Shown here: positions 1 to 14,429 of the stretch, piece after piece
How positions within the stretch are numbered: position 1 is the stretch's first letter
Layout: each line of letters starts with the position of its first letter
NCBI GenBank assembly: GCA_013396655.1
Contig: WBMV01007704.1
Location: forward strand, 248,001 to 312,000
DNA: 64,000 nt
Direction: 5' to 3'
DNA from: Campylorhamphus procurvoides
Lineage: Eukaryota > Chordata > Aves > Passeriformes > Dendrocolaptidae
Notes under the pieces: generated by a model
What the model was told of the DNA's origin: nothing
The model's input: only the letters and a program-made list of their open reading frames with translations
The model's database searches: none
Made by a program: the position numbers and the translations under genes

Positions 1-1139
1 GTCCATCTGCTGTGCGCCAGCCTGGGTGAAATGAAGGTAGACAATGTCGGTCCAGTTCCTGACACACACATTTTCCCTGGCTGAAACCCACACACACTGA
101 TTTGTGCTTGTTACCTGTCAAATTACAAGGCCCAGTGGCTGAATTAGAAGCAGAATATGAACTCTCTGTTCCCTTGAATAGGAAGTGCTGCTTCTCAGTT
201 TGGTAAAAATCTGTTCCATTTTAGAAGTTACGACCCACACCATTCCTTCTACTGTCCAGTATTTGTCCACATTTACAAGCCCCTCGAAAGGAGGAGAAAT
301 TCCTATCAGAAAATACAATCAAGCAGTAGTGGAAGTTTCAGACGAAAACCAATCAACTCATACTGAACAAAATGCACATCTTGTGATCTTACCTTGAGCT
401 AAAGATGCAATATACAGAGATTTCTGTGTATTCTTTGGAAATTTGTTTCATTAGTTCATTGTCATTTTTAAAATGGAAAAAAATATCTTATTCCTCCTTT
501 TGCTTTTTCTGGATGTAATTTTCAGTCACTCTGCAGAGCCTCTTTAGTATCCAATTTCTATTCTGTGTAAATATAATTACACTCCATAATCAAAGGATCT
601 ATGATATTTTTTCTGTGACACAGTGCAATGCACACTGAACTCCTTAACATTGCTTTCACCAAAGGGCTTTTTCTAAAGCTTGCTGAAGTTTTAGGGACTT
701 TCCACTGCATATCACTGCTGTTTGACAAGCAAATGGCACAAACGAGGCTATATGTGAATGAAGTCGGGAGAGTCAGGTCCCTGATAAAAGCAGCTGGCAC
801 CCTAATCTCTTGGTTTGGTATCAGATCTAAGGGAGCTCTTTCATCAATATATGCTGATGAGAACTGAAAAGATTTGGTCATGCCTTTGAACATACTGAGG
901 ATTTTGAGAGGACAAAGTGGGGGAAAATAGGGACAGCTGGAATTTGTTTAGTTGTTTTTTTTAATACAATTTAAGGTTTTTGTTTATTTTTTAATAGTGT
1001 GAATGTAACGCTCATGAAAGTGCTCCCTGTACACTGAAATCTTCTATGAATCAACAAAACATGTACCAGCAGCACAAACTTCACCTTGCCTAAACAATGT
1101 ATGTCTCAATTCCGACTTGAAAAGACCACCTGTAGGGGA
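1..1139. other. Non-coding, no gene recognised
   Basis: I see no gene, RNA or mobile element here. Overlapping open frames lie on both strands around 558-893 (111 codons, minus) and 628-867 (79 codons, plus). Neither shows a domain, signal peptide or splice context, and frames of this size are expected by chance in DNA this long. The stretch is AT-rich with ordinary short T and A runs. Confidence 0.6.
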
Positions 1140-1720
1140 AAAATGTTAGTTCGGTATCCAGGGGCCATTCATTCCTTTGCCACTTTGCTGAGACTGCCAA
1201 TTAGTGCCAACTTGTGGTGGCAGATTTTGTGATGTAGACACATGTTCTCTGGAAAGTGGGCTGAGATATTCGACTCGTTTCACATAGGGCACAAAGAATT
1301 ATTTGCTCTGCGCTATACAAATGAGAATTGTCCAAAGCTGTCCTCTGTGTTAGCCTCTGTACGCTTACTGAGTGTAAATACAGGGGAAATTGGTGTTATT
1401 GCAAGGACAAATTAGCACCAGAACTGAGCTGTATTTTTTTAAATGTGCTGCTAATTGTGCCCAATTTTTGCTGGAGTACTCACTCAAGTGCAAAAGCACA
1501 AAACCAACTGAACACATTTCAGGGTGCCAAAAAGAGTTTACACTTTTCTCTTAGCAAATTATCCTTCTAGTTTCACACTGCAGCAAGCGCCAATTGGTCC
1601 CACTAAGACCTTTATCTGGAGTAATCAAATTAGCACTACATGTTAGCAACTTAAGTTGCATTTACAAAGGTTTATATTTGCTGCAGGTTTGAGCTTTAAA
1701 AGAGAGCATTTTCCAAGTTT
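1140..1720. promoter_or_regulatory. Candidate conserved non-coding element
   Basis: This stretch has no low-complexity runs apart from short T tracts. It is dense in short motifs typical of developmental enhancers: several TAATT/ATTAG homeodomain cores (for example near 1200, 1410, 1450 and 1630), CCAATTGG near 1590 and a CTTTATC GATA-like core near 1610. It has no open frame above 80 codons and resembles none of the repeats I know. The call rests on texture and motif density only. Such short motifs also occur by chance, and without an alignment this may be ordinary intergenic DNA. Confidence 0.2.
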
Positions 1721-3803
1721 TTTTAATTTCTTATATGAGAGACACTGATTCTCTCAGTGACATTTAAAAAGAGTGAACTGCTGCTGGAAGGGAAGAAATA
1801 AGGCAAAATTCTTGTTTGTATTTCACTTGCAGAGAAATGTGGATTAGGAATTGCAGAAGTTTCTAAACTTCAAGGTAGAACTGAGAAAGCTGGAAGAGGT
1901 TTATTCTTGTTTTCCTAGGAGGTTCATTCTTCCCCATAGTTCACAGTGGGCCAAATATGTGCTACTGGTTTTACCCAGGAAATCACTGGGGCTGCTTGGC
2001 TGTTGTGGAGGGCACGATTTTGCTCAGTGTAGCCATCAGGCACATCACAAAATTTGCTCCTGCCAAAAGGTATGACACTGACAGGGTGGGAAACACAGAA
2101 TACTCCCAGGGTTGCCAAAAGAGAGATGAAAAAAAATTTATAGGCTGCATTCTCTCTAGCAAACATGCACAGAAGTCATCAGAGTTTTGTTGGAGCTGAA
2201 TTCCAGCCACTGATATTAATTAATGTTGTACTGTATGAAGATTAACAGAGTAATTGTTAAGTGTTATTGAAGCTTCTGCTTCCAATATGGTCTTTTGTTT
2301 GAAGTTTGTGAAACTTGTTCAAAGCTGGATTATTCTCTTTTTTTTTTTTTCTTTATGAAACTGGGTGTGAGAAGGCAGAGAAGGGTAAAAGACAGAAGTG
2401 TGTCTGACATTATGCACTACCACTCTTCTGCTTTTAGCTCATGATGGGGCATAACTTTGGGAAATCCTGTGCTAAAAGAAGGCAGAGGAGTTCCGCAGCC
2501 TGGTACTCAGGAGGCTGTGCCAGAGATACTGGCTGTGCTGTGGGTGCAAGGAGGAAATGACTTCAGGACACAGTAGCCTGAGTCCTTCTATTTCACTGCC
2601 ATCAGGTCAAGGATTTACTTAGGCAGGAAACTCTCTGGGCTCAGTAAAGTGCACACAGAGAAAGTGTACACCCTTAGTTTTATTCCTAATCTTGAGGTCT
2701 TGGCCCAGGTCCTTTCCTGATGCAGTGCCTCAAGAAGTGTAATTTCTAGCCAGTGCTATAAAAGAACAAATCACTTGTAATGGGTTTCTGCAAATAACTT
2801 TCTAACAATCGCACCATCAATCTGCTCTTCGCAGATCAATATCTCTGAAGAATGTTGTTTTATTGCATCAGATGCAAATACATGACTCAAGAAACAAGCC
2901 AGAGGTGGTAAAGAGGGCATGACCAAGGAGGCTGAACACAACATCAAGGAGGTGTCAATCACAGCCTTACTTATCCACAACACAGTGGCATGAAACAGCC
3001 ATGAGCTCAGTAATCTCAAATAGCACCTGATTCAGGAAGTCTCTGCACCATTAATTTCCAAAAATTGAGAAGAAAACAGGGGGCAAAAAACCAATACCAT
3101 TTTCTACATGCCCTGGTTTTGATACTCTTTGGCTGATCATCCTCCAGTGGCAGCTTTCAGGGATGGGATACAGGGCTACTTCTAGCTTTGGTCTGACACA
3201 GAGTGGTATTTACATTCTTGGAAGATACTGTCACTGTCCTCTGATTACATCCCCAGGAACCCAAGCATATCCATACAAACATATTGTACAACTCACTAAG
3301 ATCACAGGCTTCGAGGAACAGAATAGACACTTAGTTTGCCAAGCTGGATTTGGAATGAAAAAACATCTTTTCAAACAGTCTCTGAAGTTAAGTCCCCTCC
3401 CTGAAGTTTATTGCGTGAGCCAAGAGGGAGAGGCTATTCTTTCTAACAGTGCCCTTTCAGCTACTTTGAAGCTATAAATAAAAAATATTTTATAACTATC
3501 CAAGCAAAGAAGGTGGAAACAGTAATTTCCACCTTTTCTAAAGCTCTTTGGCTATATACATTTGACAAAAACACAGGTGAAGTCAGATTGCTTTTTCCTG
3601 CTTTTTATGCCTATGAACTCCCTTTCGCTTTTCCCAAGTCAGAAATAGTAAGTACTGAAAAATGTAGTGAAAATGTCTGCTCATTAATAAACTTGCAGAG
3701 CAATCTTATGCTTTCAGTACAGATAATGCGTATTCCTTATAGTTATTGGAGTTTATGGTTTGCCTAAATTTATTTTGTAGCTGCCAGAAGAGTGCCTGAG
3801 GAC
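1721..3803. other. Non-coding, no gene recognised
   Basis: Nothing recognisable apart from a T run at about 2337-2351. Open frames of 75-104 codons between 1851 and 3477 overlap each other on both strands and have no recognisable domain, so I read them as chance frames. Confidence 0.6.
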
Positions 3804-3851
3804 GGTAACTAGAATCCCTTCTTTAGATGGTAACTAGAATCCCTTCTTTAG
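3804..3851. repeat. 25-bp tandem duplication
   Basis: A 25-bp unit beginning GGTAACTAGAATCCC runs from 3804 to 3828 and is followed directly by a second copy at 3829-3851. The second copy is identical over its 23 bases and lacks only the last two. Perfect identity in otherwise unique sequence implies a recent slippage or duplication event. It may vary in copy number between individuals. Confidence 0.95.
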
Positions 3852-6800
3852 TGGTGCCAGTCACATGTTGCCAGTCTAAGATAAGGCTGGGGCAAAAAAA
3901 TCTCCTGAGAGCATTTAGTCATTGATTTATAGAAGTATTTCTTCTTGGGAAATGATTTTGCAGCACCAGGGACAGGACTGAAAAGGAAATGACAAGGAGA
4001 GTTGCTGAAGCAAATAAGTCAAGCTGATTTTTGTTGTTGTAGGAACTGTTTCTTTTGTTAGGCTTTGGGAAAAGGAGTTATTTCAAATAAAAATGCATTT
4101 TCAATTTTGTTAAAAAACAAAATTCTGAAAATGGTAGTATTGGCTACCCTGCATTGAACCACTGTAATGCTGTAAAAGAGTAAAAAGTTGTGGGAGTCTC
4201 ACCTTCTTACCTTGTTATGGGTGAGAGTCTCCAGGAGATATAACATCTAAAGTCACACAGTGATCCTTGGATCCCTGTTCCACCTTCCCAGCCAGGCATG
4301 GAGATGGGAGCATGTGGAAGAGGAAGTTGTGTCCACATCCCTCTTCAGAACACTGTTTCCACAGTGTTTGAATGTCAACTTTGGGAGCCAAAAAATGTTA
4401 TGTTTTTTGGTAGCAGAAAAAAAACACTTCCTATTTTCCAGGCAGCTCTATCTTTACAATTTCAAATCCTACCAGTTTCTTTCATATACTTAGTTTTATT
4501 AATAACATCAGTGACACTGATGCTCTGAAAAATAAACTATACTGGTCTAACAGGCAGTGCATGTGATTCTCTTGCTGACAGGCAAGTCTCCCATTACTCT
4601 AGACTAAGGCTTTTCCTGCCAGATGAGTCCTGGCTGCTGCACTCGATTTTGATGGCTCGGTGATGATAAATAACTGGTGCTGACTAGGATGGAGGCAATC
4701 ACATTTGGCTTTCCTTGTTATTCAGTAAGAACTTAAACCTGAGTCTCTGGGAGTAAACTGCTGCATGTTGACTCTGCTACTGAGGTTTCTCTCTCAAAAT
4801 CCAGAGTCAGTAGCAGGAAATGCGGCCAAGACACTGATTTGTAAACACATTTCTCATCTCAAATTATGTAGGCTCTCACTCTCTCTATAGAAAATATACT
4901 GCACCATGGAATCAGCACTAATATGAAAAAGTATTACTGCATTCCAGAAATATCTAATCATTGCTGAAAAATGGTATTTGTCACTTGTATATATTATTAT
5001 GACAGACTCCTCCTTAAAGCCGAGGATGCTCAAATTCTATACAGGCCACATACAAAGCCTTGAGTGTTTTGCTTCACCCATTTTATATTGGATGCCAAAG
5101 ACTTAAAGAGGATGCTCAGGCACCAAAGAGGAGAAGCAAAGTGTAAATAAAAAGGGGTATTTTGCTCATGCATGAGGAAGATTGGGATGATTTAGTGAGC
5201 ATTTTTAAGAGGTGTAGGTTTTAAAGTTAAAAAAAAGAGTAGGTCTCAAAAATACGTGTGAGAAGCGGTCTTTAGCCCCCTCACCAAAGTGCTCTTGGGA
5301 AAAGTCAGTCTCTCCTCCTTGGCTGCAAAGGAAATAGGGGAAGTTCAGCACTAGGATGAGGTAGCATCAGGTACATTTGTGTGCTCCTCCCTTCAGGCAA
5401 CAGTGCTTCCTTTTTCAGGCTGTCCACTTCAGTTACAGTCCAACTGGCTTTTGAAAATGAAATTTAAATGCCCAAGTTATCCAGATGTCTGAGTTACTAC
5501 TTTTTTGCTTCACCTTGACCTGTTTTGTCCTGGGGACTCTGAAAGGTTGGAGGACTAGTGGGATTAAAACAACTCATCACATTAGGGAGGTGAAATCTCA
5601 TTAAGAAGGTGGTTTTGATTCTCTAATCCCTCACTGTGAGTCTTGCTCTGAGCCAGTGCTTGGGTTGAATGAAACCATGAGGAGGCCAAACAGGCACTCT
5701 CCTGCATGACTGCAGTGAGGGGGAAGGACATCCACAACTGTGGTTTTGTGGGTCCCAACAAACTATTAATTTGCTGCTGAGAAGCCAACATGTAAATAAA
5801 TTCACCTCCTCAGGATAACAGGAATCATAATTTGATCCCTGCTCTGATCCTCTGGTAACAACATCAGACTGGCTTGCTTGGTACCAGGTACTGGAGCACT
5901 CAGCAGGAAATACATAGAAGAAGCAGATAATTTGGATGTCTGTCTGCTGGTTGCTTCTGGGAAGGAAGTTTCCCTCTTGTTCCATCACGGACAGACTGCA
6001 GAACTCTTGAGACAAAGGGACTGGTCAGTCAGAGGGTGGTCTTATTTCCCAAATTCAGATGAGGAGTTCAAATCCTGCAGTGATATTGTGATTTATCTGT
6101 CCTAGGTATATAAAAGTGGCTTGTGTAACTTGGGATGTTCTAGTGGGAAGTGTGTATTCAAACTCTCACATAGATGAGGGACCTGAATATGTGTTTGCCA
6201 CCTGCTGAATGAATAACAGCTCATCTGAGGATCATCTTAATCATCTCCAAAATTCATCCTTTCATCATACACAGGCATCTGAAGAAAGAGTAAAATTGTG
6301 TTATTTTTACTTTCAAACAGTTTCAAATTTGTATATGAGTAGGGTGGGGAAACGCTTTTCCATTACAGTAGCAGGAATGGGAAGAAAATGTGATTTGGAT
6401 CAGGTTGATTTTGAGCTGACTTCTTTTTTCCTTCATTTTTCACTGCCAAAAAGTCTTATAAAGAAAAGTTTTTCCCAGTCTTACATGGGAAAACTTTGTA
6501 GGGTTCCCTTCACTACAATAGGCACTGGAGGAGCCTCCTGCTGTAATATTATCTTTGTGAAGTTAGTTTTAACAACAATTAATAACAATAATAATAATTT
6601 GTTCTGAACCTCATTTCAAGGGCCACATTAAACTGACCCCATAATGGATCCATTATATGGATGGAGAAATGCTCCAGAGCTCCTGTGCTAACTCAGGGAT
6701 GCCTGGGAGGCCTGTTCCTCAGAAGCAGTCTCAGCATGTGAGAACAAACAAACCTCACAAAGGAAAGCTTGAAAAAATCACACCACTATCTGATGATAAA

Positions 6801-9800
6801 TGTAAAATCTTGTAGTTTTGAGGGTAGGTAGAAATAGTAAGGCTTTAGAGAAAGGAATATCGTATCATAATCCAGTTTATAGCAAGCGTTGTAGCAAAAA
6901 GCAAGAATTGGACTGTTTCCATGGCCAGCTCCACGCACTGTCACAGGTCACGACAGGACTGAACTCTTAATCTACATGTCTGACATGACAGCATCCACAA
7001 TTTTTATAAAATAACAAATTTTGTCAATCTCTGCATATTTTTTTAACTGCTTTCTGAAATCCTGATAGCAAATCTGTTTTAAGTCTTCCCTCCTGCCTCC
7101 CTGACCTGGCCTACTCTGCTTATTCAGGAAATGATCTCTAAAGCTTGAACACTGTTTACATTATCAAGATTTACTTATCTTTTCTTTTTTTCCATTGAAA
7201 CACTAAGCAGCTCTTACATCAATGTAGGTGTGTTTGAGAATTATGAGAGCCTTCAATTCTCATACCAAACTACACCCACACAAGCCAATTCCAGTTCCAA
7301 TGACTAAAGATCATGTGAATGGCAAAAAGTAACAGGTAAGAACCTAATTTTGCTCTTAAGAGTAACTGAATTTGCAGTTATGGTTTATTAGTGAAAGAAT
7401 TAGTGCCACGAGCAGTAAATCCTTTCCCAGCCTTACTTTTGTTGGTGTTTGTTCCCACTGTTCCTGTTACTATTTTTAAAGACAATTCTAATGGAAAAAT
7501 AGAAGCATGATGTCTGAGAACAAAGCTTTGCCTTTAAACACAGCAGGGAGAAAGAGACAGTGGTGGGCCAGCTCCTTGTCAAGACATAGGTAGCATATCC
7601 ATCTAAAAGGAAATGCTGGAGTGCTGGGAATTGTCATGTTCCCTGAGGCTGGTGGCCTCCTGCTTGTGCATGATATCTTTCCCAGGAGGACATATTCATA
7701 TTTCTTAGGTATAACTGGGTTCTGACATTGGTTTAGTGGTTCTAGTTCTTAGCACTTCGTCTTCTTTCAGCCAGGTATTTCCCAGGATAGCAATCTCTTT
7801 GATTTGGTCTTCTCCCATACCTGCTTTTAACAGTGTTTCATTTGTGCTGCCCACCTGAGTGGTTTGTTAATCTACAGACTCTGAAGACCAAAGTAATGAA
7901 GACCATACAGACACCACGTGCTATAAGGGTGCTCTCACAGAGATGTTGCCACCCTTACAGACTTTTACGGAGGATACAGCCTCTGAAGTGATGTGATTTC
8001 CCCGGCCTCAGTCATGTGTGGGCCACTAGCCTGCAGTATTGCCCTAAGCATTATGAGCTGTCAGGGTACAAAAGGTTGGGAAGTCTTGTTCTAGTTGCTG
8101 GGAGTAACATCAAAGAATCTTCTCAGGGGCAAACCCAATATTTGTAGGTACTATGTGTGGATATCCCTGTGTAATAAACTCCTCTCTTCTCCTTGGAGTC
8201 ACCTCTTGACAAGAAAGGACCTTTCATTCAGACAATGAAAGACATAAAAATTTGAGAAATTATCTTCAGGGTATCAATAGCCTTGCTTTCTTTGGTCTCT
8301 CTTCTTTCTGCTTTTAGCTGCAACCTGAAGAGAAGGGTCAGTGGCATTGGGGTGGTGTGGTTGATACTGTTTCTGTACTTCCAGCAAAGGGATGCTGGAA
8401 TTCCCAGTTGGTGGTGCTTCATTTCCCTTTAATTTACAGGTGCCGCAATAAAATTTTCCTTTCTGGAATAATGTAGGACTTGCTGTGAAGAGGACTATAT
8501 GTAATTATCTGGATAAATTAAGTTATTCTGTAGCTCATCCTTCCTGTTTGTGATTTCTACAAAGCTCAAAGGTCAGGTTTGTTGTTGTTGGTTTGTTTGC
8601 TTGCTTGTTGTTATCTCTTTTTGTTTTGGAATTTTTTTTCCTGTCACAAATTCACCATAGATTAAACTGCATGTTTAGGGTAATTGTGAGCAGGTCAGCG
8701 TCTCTTAACCAGACAGACTGAGCTTGTTTGACAAGGCATGTGGTTTTCTCAGTCCATCCTTTCCATTTTGTGCTGTGGAGACATATTTAGGCATATTGAC
8801 TCCCTGAGTATATTTCATGTTGTTACAGAAATTGGTGGGATTTTTGTTTAAATCCATTTCTGATTCTACTAAATGCAAAAGATTATCATGACATCCATAA
8901 GAGGGAGGCTAACCATTCAGACTGGCAACACCAGGAAGAAACACAAAGGACATCAGAGTAAACAGGGATGGCAGAGGGAAACTGGGAAAGAAGGACAGGA
9001 GGAAATGGGAAAGAATTCTTCTACCATAATTTGGCTGGAGCACATTTTATAATGCATGTTGCAGATACTGATGGTTTTAATAAAGAAGCAAACAAAAAAG
9101 TAAGCAGCTCTAAGAGCAAGGTTACATAAAGCCATATAACCTCACAGTGAGATTTAAAGCTAGTGTTGTATCTGAATTTGTAGCAGGGTTAATTTGTTAG
9201 GATCCTCGGCATCTCTTTCAGCCTTTAATGAATTTTGGTATCTTTCAGTAGCAGGAAGTGTTCCGATCCTGCCTGCACCCATTGTAATGTGTGTTTTCTG
9301 TGTCTAACTGTGTCTTCTTGTACCTAAACAACACCTTATTTGGAGCAGTTGAATGCAAAGCTCAGTCCTTGCTTCCAGCACAGTTCTCAGCCTCCTACCA
9401 TGTTTATCTACACTTCCTTGGTGGTCTGGTCTGAGCGGGAGGCGTGGAAACCGATATCTCCCCAGTGGCTGCCAAACCCATGGCCCCCAGCTCGATTGCT
9501 GTGCTGCAATTACAGAGCTGTCTTAAGGCCCCACTGCTCCAGTGACACCAAGGTGAAGTTGTTGTTTGGAAAGAAAATAAAATGTACTGGATTTTCGGTG
9601 GTGCAGACATACAAAGCTGCCTTCAGTTGTCTTATCAGTAGCATTAGTAAATAATAATATGATTGTTATTAACACAAGGACTGATAATACTTTCCCAGGG
9701 AAAAAAACAATTCTTTGCACTTCAAAATTAAGTGGGTTAAGGTCTAAAACTTTCCTTGTATAGGACGTCAGGATGAAGGATCACCCTTCTGATCTGTGTC

Positions 9801-12800
9801 TTTCAGTACTTTACCCTTCACAGACCTGACTGGTCTTGCAGCTCATGCTTTCAGATTCGAGGTGATTCAGGATGTGTGTAATAAAGGAGCAGCAGGAACA
9901 CCATAGATGACAACCCTTTTTTCCTAATGCCCTGGCAAATAATTGAGTGCCAGACGATCTGATACCAACTACACTTGAGGGTCTGAGTTCTCACTGTGGA
10001 AGGAGTTCTCCTTCAATGTTCACTAAGCTTCAAGATATTAACTCCTCTGGCAAAATTGCCTGATGCTTTCCACCCATGCTCCAGAAGGTCCAGAAATGAG
10101 AAGGTAGCCTTTCTTGGGACTCTTTAGATATCTCAAGAAATGCACTGAAGTCTAAGGCTTCTTACTTTTTCTGATAGTCTTTCAACAGTGGGAAGAACCA
10201 TGGCAAAATAATTAAGAGAGAAGGCATGGTTTCCTCTTCAGATGGAAGTAATATTCACTTTGAAATACTTGGTGGTGACTTTGATTTGTGTCTTTGATGG
10301 ACCTGTGTCTGCCAGAATCTGTTACCTTTGCACAGCTCTAGAGAAATTGCTGGAGTTGCAGCTGGGGGGAGGAAGAGAAGGGAGTTCAGACATGGACCTA
10401 AGGAACTAAAGTGATAAATCTCAAATAAAACCATTGATCCAGGCAGACTTCCATGTAAGACAGCAGATTTAAATGCTGTTTGCTGGTATAATTTCTCAGA
10501 GCTTCAGCTAAATGCAAACCAAATCACAGATATGTTAGAATTTTACTCTGTGGGTTGGACTGTTGTTTTCAATGAGCACTAGTAAAGCCCCTGCTGAGGT
10601 TTAAGCATGGTTAAGAGTCCCATTTTTGCTGTTCACAGTGATTAAAAAAATAGCATGTTTGATATGCTTTCAAGTTATGTGAACGCTTCTGTTTCAAATA
10701 ATGATCGAGAAAATTGTTAACAATAGGTTAATTTTTTGTTTGTTGCTCAGATGGGATATTTTAGCCCCTAAAATTGCGTGTGAGAGTAAATCACTGTCTC
10801 CACGGCACTGAAAATGTTGCTTTCACATGGATTTAGGGAAAGGTTTGATTTTCTTTATCTTTAATCTTGTGTTGGTTTACAATAGAGTGTACACCAGAGT
10901 CTTCTAGTGAGCCCAGCAAGCATATCTGTCCTCTAGCTCCTGCCCCGGCAGCTGTGGTGTACTGGCACACAGCAGAGCAGCTTTGTGTCTCAGGGTTTTG
11001 GATTTCATTCAACTGCTTCCACTTTGCATATTTATTCATAGTAAAGCACCATTATTTAAAGACTAAGTATTGGAGTGGCGTGAAGAAAACTGTATAAAGA
11101 AATGCAGTAGACTTGGCTCTCCTTAGACCTGACTTGGGGGAAATTTGACTGATTCTTTAGGTCAGGAACTCTGTGCATCCTCTGAAAAACATACTCATAT
11201 ATGTTGCTATTTTGCTCATCCTCTCATATATCATAACACATTGAGAAGTATTTCAGTGAGGTCAGTATAGTGTTTCTTGAATTACATTTGTGTGGCTTAA
11301 TACCTATGCCACAAACTAATAGGAACATATTTACCTTTTAAAAAAATAACCAGAAGAAATTAACAGATATAATTGTTAGCAAAGAGCAAATCAAATATCT
11401 TCATCGATGCCACAAGATCTAAGCTGACAGTTTTATACCTGCTATGTTTTTATTTGTAAATGAAAACTGCATATGCAACCATTACTGTATAATTATGTTT
11501 CATTTTACAAAAATCTCCATTCAAGCTGTTTTGAGTTGGTAGGAGTCTTTTGTCATCTTCATAGACGAATCACTGCAAGAGCTGATCCTTCAAAGTTCCT
11601 TATTGAAACAGTCATATCTGTCTATCTTCCTACCAAGCCCTTTGAGCTCTTTGTATGGAGAGCATGCTGTGACAGGAATCTTACAGAGAAAGGAAAAGAT
11701 TCTGTTTTAGGGTTTTTGTTTGTTAGCGTTTCTGGCACCTTGAAAGTATTGAACTGCCAGAAGCTGATTAAATGTTTGGATTAAGAGAGTCATGACTGAA
11801 ATGTCCCAGCAAGGGCCAGCACTGTAATACTATAAGCCAATTATCCCTAGTTCAGGAGGGACCTTAAGATGTGAATTTATTTTTACCAATATTTGCATCT
11901 GGATATCCAATTGCTAGACCTTGGTTCATTCACCCTCTACCTCAATGGCAGAAAGCAATAGCAAAAGAAGCCATCCCAGGAACCAGTTTTATTTCAGGAA
12001 GCTTCAGTCAGGGGAACAAAGTATTTAAGGATCTAGCTCGTGTTCTCTGCCTGAAGCCCAGAATCCTGGTGTTTGTATCACATACTGGGACAGCAGAGCC
12101 CCGGCTGTAGAGCAACATGAAAGCCGTTGCAGGTCAGAAGATGAAAAAGATGTTAGGAGAGTCCTTGGCTGATTAAGCAGCCTGTCATCAATGACTGATT
12201 TTGATGAAACGGGACAGTACATGAGTGTGGGAGAAGAAAAACGTAAGTCAAAACTGAACCTATATTTCAGACTGAGGTACAAGGAAAAAAGCAAGGAAAT
12301 ACTGTGTTGGACTTCTAGTGTTTTAATTATATGTGTAGATAGGAAGAAGTTACTTCTATTTCCACTTGGAAAACGAATATTAGACTCTCAATGCGCTTTC
12401 TGAGTTGAAGTCAAATAAGCAAAGAGGGCCAAGCTAGTAACAGTATAAGCAAATAGACTTCTATTGCATCAATTAAGTTGTGGCTATTTATTTTAGAGCT
12501 GATTTTTGGCTAGTGTATTGTGCTCAATATATTGCATTATGGAACAGTTTGACTGTGATTAAGATTATTCCTCTGGAGTATGTGGTGAAACTATTAATGC
12601 AAAATATAAGCCCAAGTGTGGTTCAGCTGTATCCCAGGAAGGCTCCACACTACAGTACTACATGGAATGTTAAATGGGTCTCTGTGCAGAGCAGCCAAAG
12701 CCTTCTGTCACATCCTAAGCTCTCTCAATGAAAGTGTGGTTTATATAATTGGAAAACACTTTTATATGATATGGCTTTACATCAGGTCCATCGATGAAAT

Positions 12801-14429
12801 AAGCCATGGCAGCAAAGATAGTTTTATGAGAGTATGACCATGTTTAGGGCTTCTGTCCTTATGGAAAAACTAAACACAAAAATGGCACCACTAAATGATC
12901 AGTAAAATACCAGCAGAGACTTCCACATTTAACCTGGTCTCAACCAAATCTGCTGTTGTTATAATTGTAGGGGAATGAACCTGTGGGTACCTTTCAGCAG
13001 TTTGTTGGATTGAGAGATGAGTGAAACAGAAGATTTCCCACCCAGACTCATTTAAAGCATATGGGATGCTTCACAATTAATCATTGTCGAGATTTGTCTC
13101 TGTGGAATGTTTCCTTTAGCCCAGGACTGAAAAACAAAGGATATGTTGCTGCTGCACTAATGAGAAACACAGACAGTCTGCTATTCATATGTGCCAATTG
13201 TTGCTGCAGTCTTATACAAATGCACTTAAAGATGAGAAAAATAATTACAGGCAACCATTCTGCAGAAAGCCTACAGGAATATGGGCTCTTTAGGGCGATG
13301 TCTTCAGGTGTATAAAAAGCCTTTAACAAACTTCATTCTGGTTACCAAGTTCTTCTTTGTGCTTGGCCTTGGTGAGTCCATTGGGCCATAACACTTGAAC
13401 TGAAAACCTGCCCAGCAAAAAGCAAAATTGAGGTCAAGGGGTGAGAAAGATCAATGGAATTTTCAAAGTTTAGGTAGCTTTTTGTGTTGTGGTGGGAAGA
13501 CTGACCTGAATCCCAGAGAACCACATTTATTTATAAGGATGACTATGACAGGTACAACTATGCCCATATTGACAAGCCAGTCAGTTTCTGGAAGTTTTTA
13601 AGTAACAGAAAAGTGTAAGCACTTCCGCTGCAAAAATATCTACAAAGCAATGACCACTTCTATAGGCTGAATAGTGTGTCAACTGTGGGTAGATGGTAGA
13701 TTGTACCTTTGAGTACATCTGGTTTGGTTCGCCAGAATTTCAAAATGTATTTTGTAATATTACTAGTTAATATTCAGGCTGTTGCTCAACTGAGGTTCAG
13801 ATCATTAGAGTATGAATAGATACTTCCATAGCCACAATTGCCCTAGAAACTGTACTGTTCCCTTTCTCCTGCAGCTTCAAGAGGTTTTTCTCACTTCTTG
13901 TCCCAAACAGCATGGGCTGTGGCCCTGGAGCATTGGAGAGTTGCTACTATGTCATTCTGCAAGCCCATCATTCACACGTGTGCAGTGCTGGCCCCTCTAG
14001 TGCAAGAGAAAGAAACACAACCAAAAACTACAAAAGGCCCTGAAAAGGGCAGAAAGAAAGACCAAATGTCTGAGCAAAGAGAGACTGAGCTGCCTGGGAC
14101 TCTTCAGAAAATGAGTGAGCAAGGTGGGATTTGATAGAAGTCTCCAAATCACTAGCAGAGAGGGCAGGTGGATACTGGGTGTCATGTCTTAGAGTACAAG
14201 AAGTAAGAGCTGTCAAAGCTGGCAGGAATCTTGTTCAAAACAAAGAAAAGTAAATTCTAGGTGCAGACTTACTGATAACAGATGCTCTGGATACAGAAAT
14301 CATCTGTGTGGCTTTAAGGGGAGACAGAGCAAATACCTGGAAAGGACAGCTCTATTGAAGGTTGCTAAATGGCCACACCAAGCTCAGGAAATATTTGAGC
14401 TTAAAATAATTACAGATTCGGAAAGTGCT
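3852..14429. other. Non-coding, minor simple repeats only
   Basis: I found no gene or recognisable interspersed element in this stretch. It contains an AAC/AAT-rich trinucleotide tract at 6571-6598 and a GTT/GTTT-rich tract at about 8580-8612. Open frames up to 132 codons (6209-6607 plus; 5623-6015 minus) carry no domain I recognise, and the first runs into the trinucleotide tract. Pairs of splice-like signals near 7211-7336 and 12240 were examined and judged too weak to call. Confidence 0.55.

Noticed and set aside
558..893. Overlapping open frames on both strands (111 and 79 codons)
   Set aside because: Neither has a recognisable domain; this size is expected by chance and no splice or promoter context is present.
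7211..7336. Acceptor-like ACTAAGCAG and donor-like AACAG/GTAAGA enclosing about 125 bases
   Set aside because: All frames carry stops before the donor and the pyrimidine tract is separated from the AG by an A-rich spacer, so a coding exon is not supported.
12185..12246. Protein-like frame (MTDFDETGQYMSVGEEK) ending at a GTAAGT
   Set aside because: No pyrimidine tract and acceptor at the left edge, poor start-codon context, and the frame runs on past the donor; treated as chance.
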